Notes under the pieces: generated by a model
Database searches by the model: none
Seen by the model: only the letters and a program-made list of their open reading frames with translations
Told to the model about the DNA's origin: nothing
Part shown: piece by piece, positions 13,901-26,100 of the stretch
How the letters are laid out: each line of letters begins with the position of its first letter
Position numbering within the stretch: position 1 is the stretch's first letter
NCBI GenBank assembly: GCA_029216955.1
Contig: JANAVB010003400.1
Span: forward strand, 18,720,492-18,784,491
Source: Iris pallida
Lineage: Eukaryota; Streptophyta; Magnoliopsida; Asparagales; Iridaceae
DNA: 64,000 nucleotides
Reading direction: 5' to 3'
Translations under genes and position numbers: made by a program

Positions 13901-16900
13901 ACTACAAAGAGTTCCTCATGTTACAGTGGCACGACACTACGATGAGGTACCCGGTTAGGAAAAAAAGCCTCGGCCTTGCAAGCCATGTCGTTGCGGCGTA
14001 ACACCGCAAAGGAGCCTAAGGCTTCATGCTGGGTAGTTTGGCACTACAAAGAGGTGGTTGCCTCATGCTACAGTAGTATGACACTACGATAAGGTTCCCG
14101 GTACGGGGTAAGGCCTCGGCTTTAAGCCATGTCATAGCGGCGTAGCACCGCAAGGGAAGCACAAAGCGCTTCATGCCATGTCTCTTTAATAATGAACTCA
14201 CCTATAGTGTATGGACAGAGATCTCAGGCCGTCTCTTGAGAGTAAACTAGTAGACGCCCAAAATTATACACTGAAACCGGGCTGGCACAGGACCTTTAAT
14301 GTGCAAGCCAGAAGCACATGTAACTACATTATGTGAGTGGGAAAATTTTCAGATATGATACAGAATTCAAGGCTTAGTCCATTCTTGTATTATAGTCTGC
14401 TATTTGACCCATACGGAAAGATTCAAGTCGTCAGCGACATCTCTCCTAATGCATGATGGACAATTACTGTGGGGAACACTTATACCCATATATAGAGATA
14501 TGTGAAGGATTGTTGGGTTTTTGGACTTTTTACTTTGGAACTTTAGTCCCACATCGGCTAGGCCAAAAGAGTTGTATCTCTATATATTAGCTATGTTTTT
14601 TTAGAGACATGGACTCGGGCTCATGGGCTCATAAGGCGTAATGTGGCGTTTTGTTGGCGCACTTTGCACTTAGCACGTCAGCATCGTCGCTAGGCGCATA
14701 GTGTGCTTCAGTTACGCTCGTTGCGCGAGCTACTTGCGCGGCCAGGCGCGCGGCCAGGTTGCGCGGCCAGGTGCGCGGCCAGGTTGCGTGACCAGGTGCG
14801 CGCCTAGTGGCGCAACCAGTTGCGCACAGGTGCGCGACCAGTTGCGGGGTGGCGCGGGTGGCGCAGGACGCGCAAGTGGCTCAGTGCGCATTCAGCGCAT
14901 GGTGTACAAGGCGCGCAAGGTGCGCGAGATACGCGAGGTGCACAACTTGCTTCAGATCGTGCATGTGCATGATCTGAGCAGTTACTGCACGTTCAGAGTG
15001 GTTTTTACCACGTCCCGAATGTTGTGCTAACCGGGCAGTTGCTACTCGGGCCTATAAAAGGTCTTCTCTCTCACAGGCAGATATACAGGCATATACAGAG
15101 AGTTACGAAAGTTTACAAGTTTTTTTAACACAAGTAAACAGAAGTCTTGAGAGAGAAGAGAAGTGTTGCACCAGCGTTGCTTTTGCACGGGAGTCCGTGT
15201 ACGATCCGAGAAATCAGAAGAGCAGGAGTGTTCCAAAGTTCTTCGACGAACTTGCTGGTTCCTGGAAACTATTCGTGTGGGACGAATATAGCTTTGAGCA
15301 ACGGTAATCATTCACCCAGTAGGATATTCATCCATCAATCGTCTGTCATCTTCTTCGCTGCTATGGATTACGAAATCTTTTTAAATTCTCGTAATATCGT
15401 ATGCTGCTGTAACGAGATCTTTTTAGATCTTCGTTAAACTTGTGCAACCTTCCTGGAAGTGTTGCGTTGGAACATTGTTTTTACAATTGTTTCATCTTCT
15501 CAGTTTTCCATCGAAAATTGTGCCCCGGTAATAACACAACCAACCACCGTTGTGACTCCCCCCCCTGACCCAATTCAATCAGTTGCGTCTCCACCGACCC
15601 AATTCAATCAGTTGGGAAGAGGGCATATATGTATTTCAGATTTGATCAGCTAATTTTGTGACAGTTGTCATGTCTGAATCAAACATGTAATAGACGTGAG
15701 TTAATTGTCAAAGCTGAGTTACATATCGTGTATCATCACTCAGATTATCGCACCATGCATCTTACTATATTACCTACAGGAAATTTGACTGGAAGTGAAT
15801 GTAGTCATGGATTTATGGACAAACAGAACACATGGAGCAACAAGAGCATCATAAAGGATTAAGTGACAAGATCATCATAAAGTCGATAATTAAGAACAAG
15901 TAATATACTATGATATTATGCGTGAATATATCATCATTTCATCAACACAGGCATTTAACTATTATATTTGCTACAAAATGACATTCAAAAAAAGTGTTTT
16001 GTTATATATCCTAATTGCTAAACAATGTATAGCTTCGGAACTAATTAAATATAAAAAGTAGAGTAAAAAATATAAGATTGTTATGGATGTGATTGACAAA
16101 TATATCTATCATAGTAATCATCGTCATCTCCTTCCATCAGAAATGGGTTGGCTATGGAGCATAAGAAAGCTCCATAAAAGGAATGACAAGGTTTTTATGG
16201 CCGGTTATCGACCTAACGCCGACCCTCTACGGCAGTGTCATTTCTCTAGCCAAGGTAGCTTTGAGCATGAGAGCGCCATAACATAAAACAAGTCGACTAG
16301 TTAGTGTGTAGGTAGACCTACCTTTCGATTACAGAGTTTAAGCTCATGCCAAATAATGAGCACCTTTTGGCATGTAGTTGACAAGAGTGAACTATCATTT
16401 GACGTGCAATCTCAATATTTAATTCTATCAAGAATTGTTCTTAATTCATAGATCACTAAAAGGCTAAAAACTAGTGTGACTAATCAATAGTGTTGATTGC
16501 TCACCCATGGAGCCTGACGTGAAAGCTTGGAATTATCCTTGGAACCAATTTCCTCACCCTTGCCTGTGAGTAAGCTCCACGAACTTGAACAGTCAGAAAC
16601 TAGTAACAGAAGTCGTTCACTGCCCTGAAACATGAGAAAGAAAGTTTGAACAGCCTGTAACAAATTATGAAATGAACAATTTGGTTCGACATCACAGAAG
16701 AATAATTCAGGAAAGCGGCTGCACAACAGGGTAAGAGAAATTTACTTGTATAAAGTCTAAAATGCCTAGTAAACATAGCAACCTGATTAAAGCAAGACTC
16801 AGTGAACAAATTTCTGCATTGTAACTCCCAAATGAAGCATGTTATTTTGAGCCATGACAAGGCATGTTGAAATCTTAAGAAAAAAAATACACAATTTAAC

Positions 16901-17121
16901 AACTCATAATAGAAACCGAAGTAAAATAACACTCTCCCAAGACTGAGCATGGTTGACATCGACAAGCCAAGTTGAACCTCAAGTTTTGAATAACAAAAAA
17001 CAACTGACTTATAACAAGCATATCAGGTTGTTCCAATAACACTGTCACGTCACGTACCACTGGCCAACCAAGACACAACCCGTACATAGGATTCATATCA
17101 TCATCATTTGGTCAACTTCCC

Positions 17122-17170
<49 letters not shown>

Positions 17171-20100
17171 CAACAAAACCAACCATATCAAGAAAAACTT
17201 CCGCTTCCTCGACTTCTAGAGCCTCCATCCACACTTCAAGAACATCATCGCCACCGCTTGGAGCAGAGGCGACACCCTTGACCCCCTGGCCCGTGTCGCC
17301 AACAAACTCAAGGCGACCAGGAAAGCTCTTACCGTTTGGAGTAAAGAAGCGTTCGGGAACATCTTCCAGGCTGTTCGCACTGCTGAGGATGATGTTACCC
17401 GTGCAGAAGCGCTCTTCGCCTTAGACAGATCCCCAGCCGCCAGGACCTCCCTGAACCTTACCAGAACATTGCTGAAATTCAGATTGAAGGTAGAGACCGA
17501 ATTCTGGAAACAGAAAGCATGACTGACTTGGGACAGTGAGGGAAACAAAAACACTAGCTACTTCCACGCATGTGTTAAAGGTCGCAGACAACAGCTCAAC
17601 ATCCATCAGATTGCAGACGACAACGAAAACATCATCAAAGATCAACGGGATATCCAGTCGGCTGCCGCAGACTTTTTCTCCCGGATGTTTACCAAAGAAA
17701 CCGTGGTCAGGGACGAGGAATTCCTAGCGGCGATCCCTCGCCTGATTGATGCGGACGACAATCATCGATTGGAGCTCATTCCCTCCGAGCAAAAAGTCAA
17801 AGACGCAGTGTGGGCACTCGACGAACACAGCGCTCCGGGCCCAGACGGATTTAATGGAGTGTTCTTCATATCGTGTTGGGACATTATCAAGTCGGATATC
17901 CACGAGACGGCCATTGCCTTTTTCCAAGGCGCCAGATACCCAAGATTTATCTCCTGCGCTAATCTGATTCTTATCCCCAAACAGAAAAATCCGGAAACCT
18001 TCAGAGACTTCCGCCCTATTAGCCTCTGCACCTTCACGAACAAGATCATCTCCAAAATCATCGCCAATCGTTTGATCGAGATCCTACCAAATATGATATC
18101 CGAGGAGCAGAGCGGCTTTGTTCGAGGTCGGAACATTATTAACAACATTCTGATGGCCCAAGAAATGGTCACATGCATGAAATTACCAGCTAGAGACGGA
18201 AATATTGCCATCAAACTGGACATGGAGAAGGCATACGACAGTTAGACTGGCAATTCATGATCTGGGTGTCAGGGCCTTCGGGTTCTCGAAAACCTGGACC
18301 AATATCGTGTGGAGATCGATCAGTAATTAGTGGTTCTCCACGATGATCAACGGTCAAGCTGAAGGCTTCTTCAAATCTAGCCGCGGTGTCAGACAAGAAG
18401 ATCCTCCACCATATTCATCATTTCCGCCGAAGCTCTGAGCAGGAACCTTAACAGAATGGTTGGCATCCCGAACTTCCACCACTTTCACACCACCAGTGGC
18501 TGCCCGATCGTGACCCACCTGGCGCATGCTGATGACATTTTAATCTTCACCTCTGGGAACGTCGGATCCGTATAGGTAGTGCATAACACGCTTCAGAGAT
18601 ATACCAGATGCTCTGGCCAGAGAGTCAATTCCAACAAAAGCGTCATCTACGTTCATCACAAGACCAACAGAGACCACGCCTCCACTCTCTCCAACATTAC
18701 TTCCTTCGCAGTTGTGTATCCTCCCTTCTCCTACTTAGGATGTCCGTTGGTGTACGGCCGATCCAACGCAGGCATCTTCGAAGGGCTGGTGGGTAAGATA
18801 AGACACAACGCCACCCTATCGTCCGATGGAAAGAACATTCTTATTCGACACGTTCTCTCCTCTATCCCCATATACACCTTAGCCGCATGCTCCCCCCTGT
18901 GAAGGTTCTCACTTCCATTGAAAACCTCTTTACCGACTTCTTTTAGGGCCACTGTGACGGCAAGGACAAACACCATTGGGCGAATTGGCAAAATAAAACA
19001 TCTTCACCAACTCCTTAGATTTGCCTCATTAGCAAAATAAGACCTTTTAGAAAATTTAAGCAGTTTGCACCTCCTTAGATTGTCCGCGTGAGAAAAAGGT
19101 CCCTACCGTCTATTAGCAGTTAGAAATGGTCGTTAATAACGTTTTTTTAAATAAAAAATAATAAACTACCTAAATTACCCTCCCCCATCAGCCCCCCCTC
19201 CCATTTCCTCCGCCGGCCAGCCTCCCCTCCTCCCTCGGCCGGCCAGCTCCCCGACCCGCCTCCCCACTCCTCCCTCCGCTCCGCCGGCCAGCCCCCCGAC
19301 CACCCCTCCTCCCCGCGTCCAGCTCCTCTCCGCCCCCTCCTCCTCCTCCTCCTCCTCCTCCCCGCGTCTCCTCCCCGCCCCCCCCCCTCCTCCTCCTCCT
19401 CCTCCCTGCGTCTCCTCCCCGCTCCCTACCACCGGAGAGAGAGGGGGGGGGGGAGTGGGAGAGGGGTAAAATGGTCATTACAGGGGTCATTTAAGCATAA
19501 TTGAAACGGATTGGATTTTTCAAATCAGGGAGTCTTTAATTGCATTTTCGTAACATCTAAGGAGGGTTTAAATGCACTTTACCCTTTCTTTTAATAGTAA
19601 CTAGCCCCTATTATTCGGCATATAATCAGCCTAGGAACTTGCTAATGGTAATTATCCCCATTGATTAGACAAATATTTTGGGGTCCAAAGGATGCTGCCA
19701 CAAAATGAGTTGCTCACTCATGAAGGCAATCCGTAACAGACTTCTTACCAAGGATCAACTTGGGCGGATAGGAATCCAGGTGGCCTTGAACCACTTTGTG
19801 GCATGGGGTGACAAGGACATAGAGTAGACAAGTTATCATCCAAAATTCAAACATTGGAGGAAGCTTCCGCTGAAATTGCACAATGTCTTGTGCACTTGAG
19901 TCTCTCTGTGTTTTGATCCCACTTAGTAGTAATAGTAACATAGATTACAGATAAGTAGGTACTGACTATGGTTGTCACTATATAGAGGCAAGTGAGTTGG
20001 CGAGTACGAGCCACACCAGAGGTTGTTTCACTAGACCAGTTGAGCCTAGTTTTTTGGCAAAAGCAGGATGACTCATTAGAAAGTGGGTTTTCTATTTCCT

Positions 20101-23100
20101 TATTAAAGTTATAACTAAATGAGTTTAGATGAAAATGGCTAATAGTATGAGTTTGGTGATATATTATACTCGATAAGTTGTTAATCCGAAGACAGTGAAC
20201 AGAAAGAACATGTTACACTAATACTGCAACACATGTTCTTTTATGATGGATTTATACCTTTGAGTATGTTGTGGGATCATGACATAGTGCTAGATATATC
20301 ACTAATGGGCTAAAACTACCAGAATTTATTCATTAGGGGTAGTGAATTAAGTCTGCGTTGATGATCAAATTAGTTCAATTTTGTATCTTCAACTTAATCC
20401 GATGGAAATGCTTTTTCATATTTATTTGCATTTTGAGAAAATTACAAATAACCCATGTAGGCGTGAGTTAGTGAAGAGGATAATGAGCCAACACTCTAAA
20501 TCACTTAATTAAACCCTCCCTTTTTATATATCTTTATAGGCCATAGGAGCTTTAATCACTTTATAGGCTTGTGAGACCCAACAAACGCACACACACCCAT
20601 GATATGAAGGTCTGGACCCAACCACATACAGGGTGAGGGTCTGCCTCTATTCAGCCGTAGATTCCGTAGATATGGCCATGACTCCGACAGCAATGGACCT
20701 GTCTGTTTAACCTCTATGATGACTGGCTCTTCATAATGAAGACAGACATCCGCTCTCGCCATAGACGACGAACAGTTTGTTGCCCAGCTCTTAGGGTGAT
20801 CTCTTATTATAAAGGAGGACTTCTTCAACAATCACCTAGGGACCCGTTCACTATCCCCATTTAATGGGGGGATAGGGCAGATGCCATAAGCCTGCGTCCA
20901 TTCGAGACGGTTGACCTTCCCTTTACCCAACCCTGGATCGAGTACACCAATGTCAACGCGAGAGTTATGGGCCACCCTCGAACCCACCCATCTCCCATGA
21001 GAGGCCGCTCTCTTTCGCACACGCATGGACTTCAAGGCCCTAGGGGCAGCCGCCATGCTAACTGTCCCCTCCTTTCCTGAAGCCCTCTTTCCTTTTCCTT
21101 TACTCCGATCAACAACCACCCATCAGATGGATCGATCGTTCAAGAAATATATATTTATATATTGCCTATGAAGCCTATAAAGGTATGTTTATATATATGT
21201 AAGTAGAGGGAGAAAAGAGTAGAATATAAGTCTCTCATATTTCTTCTTCCCTTTCTCTTTGAAGAAAGAAAAGAGATTAAGGAAATCCTCGAACATTTAA
21301 GATCGGGGGATACAAGTTAGCACACAAGGTGCAGGTTGGGGTGAATATTAGGGGTATATGAGTTAGAAACGCATTGTTGTATGCACACGAGGAGTTGCAT
21401 TCATATACTTAGAGCAATTGAAATATCACTTTCTATCGTATGCTAGTTTGTCGACTCATGTATGGTATTGTGAGAGTCGATTTGCTTGTGTATTGTATCA
21501 TGTATTGCATATCGTATTGTTTATCATTTGATAGTAATTCTAAGAGTTTAGGTCTATAGTTCCAGAGACATTTAGGAACAGATTTAATATAAATTTCTTA
21601 TAATTTCTATCTCTTTCATTTTACAAGTCGATCTAGTTCTAGAATTCAGATTCTTAAGTATATACATGACTCTTAAGTAAAAAATATATAGTATCTATAA
21701 TCATATATGTATCATATTGGATGATAGTATACTTAACGAAATAGAAGTATGTCGTATCATAAATATGTATCGTGTATCATAAAATACTATCATAGGTCTT
21801 ATTTGATGGAAAATTAATGATTTGCCATGTTTACTAATATTTACTAACAAGGTAGTCCTATAGGTGATGGCAAATATCCTAATTGCTTCAGTTGGTGCAG
21901 CTCCCTTCATCATTAGTATATATTGTTCTAAAACTCCTGTCGTGCACACCACCTTTCGCCATTCGTATAGATGGACCTAAAACTCCCGTCGTCGTCGTTT
22001 ATATGGTTCTAAAATTTAGAAAGATGCCTAAACTATCTTTTGTATTTATTTTTAATAAATCGAAACTTTTATTTAATGTTTCCAGATTTTGTTTTCTACT
22101 TATTCGTAGATAAGGATCTATCTATATGATTTCTTGGTATATATTAAATGGAAATGAAATACATTTTATATTGACAATTTTATAGTATGTCGTATATCGC
22201 ATGTCCATGAATAGATTTCGAAAATAGCTCCATTTTAGGTATTTTCCTTACAATGTTTGCATTTTTGACACCGGCAACAAGAATTTCCTGGCCCCATCCT
22301 TGCGTGTAGCCATGTGTATCCTTGTAATTTTACAAATACTTACCATGACTATGTGGTTGAGCTTGTGTAGCCATGTGCATCCTTGTAAATTACAAATATG
22401 TACCATGACTATGTGGTTGAGCTTGTATCTGGATGTTAACAAACTCAATAAATACAAAGAAGTATCATTGAAATCTTATAATATGTGCTAAAAAGGAGTA
22501 CAATAACCTTCATCCTACTAATATTTTACAATGTACAAGAAACACAAGTGTGAGACAGAGATGGGAATGTGTGTTCTGTTGCACATGGATGCACTCGGCA
22601 AATTTTAGTAGGGAGAACTTTCCACATATCATGGAATAAAATTAGTCATTCAACAGATGGTAAATCAACTTCTACATATTATTTTTTTGTTTTACTTCAA
22701 AGAAGTTCAGAACATACATAATAGTTATCATTAGTTAAAACTCCAAGTTACAAGTTAAGCATCCATAGATGCGAACTGAAAACAAGTGATTAAAAATCTA
22801 TATCTTTATTAAACTATATAATGATCCTAAGTGATCCGAGTTGGTTGGGCTCTATATGTGGACCTCATGGTATGAACCCAATTGCCTCCATCTAGTCACA
22901 AAGCTTTATCTGCAGAGGTGAGGCGTCAAGGGAGGAGACTTCTGTATACGGATGAGGCTGCTGCAGAGCCTTGGCTTTTGCTAGGTATTGTGTGGAGAGA
23001 ACATCGGAGAAGGATGTGCCAACAGATATCATACTACAAATATAAGAGTGCTAGATTTGAATGTAGGTTTTGAATGAATGTCCCCCTAGATGTAAGCAGA

Positions 23101-26100
23101 ACCAGTAGCCTTTCATGTCAAGGAGATTTCAGTGCCTAAGGAGGAATGAAGGGCTTCCAGGTTAATGGAAGGAAGTTGAGAGTCAGACTAAGTATAAGAG
23201 TGCTAGATTAGGATAGAGGTTTTGTATGAATGTCCCCCAAGATGTAAGAAGAACCAGTAGCCTTTCATGTCAAAGAGATTTCAGTGCCCAAGGAGAAGCA
23301 TTAAGGGCTTCCATCACCATCAAATCAATCAACCTTCTCCAGTGAGAATGGACTTGATTAAGGAGGAAAAAGATGCTTATAAAAATTGAAGCCTGGGTAG
23401 CTATCAACAATAGAAGGACCTTGTTGTGATACCTAAAAGGCTAGTTAGCCGGAGGTTACCCTTTTTATCACAGTTCAATCTCATGCAATTAAGGAGCAAT
23501 GCTTTTTGCATTCAATGTCCACTGATTTTGTAGGTAGAGGTGGAGGGTAACCCTACAACGCTGTTACCTTGTAAGGGAGAATGACCTCTGGAGAGATTGA
23601 AGAGATGAAAGCTTATGACCGTACAAGAGTGAATAAGCCTGTGGAAGACATGGTCTTGGGTCCATTTGAAGTAAGTAGTTCTATAAGAGCAAATAAGCCT
23701 ATGGAAGACCTACAGTTGGGTTGAATTGGAAAATGGTTGATTGAACTCAAGTTACCAGCATAAAACTAAATACCTAAGGCTTTCTGACTGCTGACTTAGG
23801 GTTCTGTCATTTAAGGTACAATAAGCAACTTAACTTCGGATAAATATATAGAAATACGTTTGCAACAAAAAGGTAGAACTTCTATTATTGTTCTAGTGAA
23901 TACTATTTACTAAATCCTTCCTTACAACTTCCACCCTCTCTCTGTCAAGGTCTAACTTTTATTGCCATGTTCCCACGATATGTCACTAATGCAACCTTCT
24001 CCGCATATATCTCGCATTGATCGCATCCCAAGGACGGTGCAGAGGTATTTCACAATTAGAGATCGTTAAAAGGAAAGGACAATCTGTTAGTTTTTAATGA
24101 GCTAGAAAGCTTCTCTCTTTGGTTGATGGTCTCTTAAATCATTTCGCTTCCAAGTTCATGTCAAGAGTCGGTATCCTTATCAACACCAAGGAATAGAAAT
24201 AAAACAAAATGCTGATCTCTTTATTATCATTTCCAGGTAAGCCATGATATTTAAACTCCAAAATTAAAGGATGGGACTCAAAGCTACAGAGGTCAGTCCA
24301 AGGTTGTGGCCCGCAGCGAAACAGGAATACATCCAGTTTAACTTCCGAAAGAAAAGGCACATGCAGTGAAGAGAAAATATGCACCATGCCACCAATATTT
24401 CAAATTAGAAAAAGGTATTGTGGGGCCAAGGTAGAGACTATAGGGTTCAGGGAAGACACCAGTTCTGCCATACTCATTGACCATTTCAATTGTTGTACAT
24501 GAAAGACCGTACAGCACATGGTTTTATTACATTATATAAAATTTTAGCTAGGAATCATAATTTTTGTGTCTATCAATGCCACTCCTGAGTCCTGACCAAA
24601 TATTATGTAGGTACCATCCAGAAAAGCTGACGAACAATTACCTGTGGACTATGGTTCAGGTTCATCTGAACTGTTGAACCAGGATGGTGTTTGACAACCC
24701 GTGCAAGATGTTTATAATCTTTATACTGGATGAGCGCATAAAAGCACATATTACTTAAGTATCTACTTCAATATCTAGAAGGATCTACTGTGCTGATTAA
24801 AACAAAGAACAGACAAATACATAATTTACTTGAAATATTGAGGAGATATAGGAGAAGTTTGTCACTTCTGATCTTAAGAGGACATGCAAGAAATCCGCAA
24901 GAACCTCTCACTATCTGCGACAAGGCAGCTGCATGTCGTAAATCAAAAGGTCAGGTAAGCATGGTTTCCTGAAACACCAATTGTTATCTAATATGTTGAG
25001 CACTGAAATAATATGTAACAGTAAAAAAGGAATGGGAGGACTTTACGATGTTGTACTTAAATAGACATCCACTGAATTTTAGACCTCAATTATTAAGAAC
25101 AGACAAGTTGTACTTCTTTTATAATTTGTACACTTCAAAAGAAGAACAGATGTGCACGAATAAACAATTTGATACAAAGTTATTATGCATGGGTCGACAT
25201 TATGCACCAAAATTTCAAGTCTAAGTAATTATTTTGTTTAACCACTAAATATAAATGTACCTTGAGAGCTCTCCAATTAGAATACGCTCGGAATAAGATC
25301 CAAAAGAACGGTATATTCGGCAGTGGCAAAACCTAAAAAGTACTCAAAAAAGTATAGAAATCATAATTCTAGTGGTGGTATATTTTCTCTCAAAACTTAC
25401 CAGGTAAAAAATTACAAATTACAACCTACGAAACTCATATGCAATCATGTTTTACTGCCAACTTTGATTAGTATGAAAATAAAGGTCAGGCCTTGAGCCC
25501 AATATGTCTAAAAGTTAAAGATACTATACTATCATTAGACAAATTATATAAGATTATCTTGCACGGATATACTTCAATGGTGAAAGGACCAACTCCAAAA
25601 GATAAGTCAAAAACAGAATCCTGTAAAGAGTGGAAAAAACAAGGATACTAAAACTTTTGATATATAAAAATAACTAGTTAAAAAAGCGGTTAATGATGCA
25701 ACAATTAAGTCAAATGATGATTTTATGTAGGAAGTTTGAAATTAAGGAGGGATAAAAGATACATATAAGCTTGATAAGAGTAAGGAAAGGATAGAGACCT
25801 AGTTGATGTCAAATGTACTAAGAACAAAAAATAAAAAGTACTGATAAAATAAGATCTTAGAGACACATGGAGGACTTAAACTCACAAGTCATTTAATGAG
25901 ACAACACAGGAGTAACTAATATGAAAAGAATAAGTGAATTAAAGGTAGTAAATATTGTTGTTGTAAAAGTAGGGTGTTTACAACAAGTATTTCTAAGAAT
26001 CACTTTGGCTTTAGCGTAAAATAGGTTTACAAAATTCTACCAATTATCGGGAAATTAAGCTTAGGAGTCATACATTAATTAAGACTTAGGAGACTTATAG

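Larger units (their letters stand above)
2120..15536 (+). mobile_element. Tandem Ty1/copia array: LTR-internal-LTR-internal-LTR
   Basis: Three related LTRs (2120-3327, 8323-9521, 14511-15536) alternate with two gag-pol interiors. Each LTR starts TGTTGGG and ends TAACA. The outer ends are flanked by the same 5-mer CAACC (2115-2119 and 15537-15541), and no such duplication flanks the middle LTR. The array is therefore one insertion that later gained an internal-plus-LTR unit. Copia order (protease, integrase, RT, RNase H) is seen in both copies. Both interiors share a frame break just before the conserved ENLADPFTKGL end (near 7137 and 13326), which fits descent from one already damaged unit. 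The array sits antisense to the host gene, inside its last intron. Confidence 0.85.

Noticed and set aside
17041..17096. Possible host exon on minus (MYGLCLGWPV before GTACGT)
   Set aside because: No polypyrimidine tract or acceptor precedes it, and it does not fit between the in-phase exons.
19175..19490. Gly/Glu/Arg-rich minus-strand frames
   Set aside because: They are translations of a TCC/C-rich low-complexity tract.
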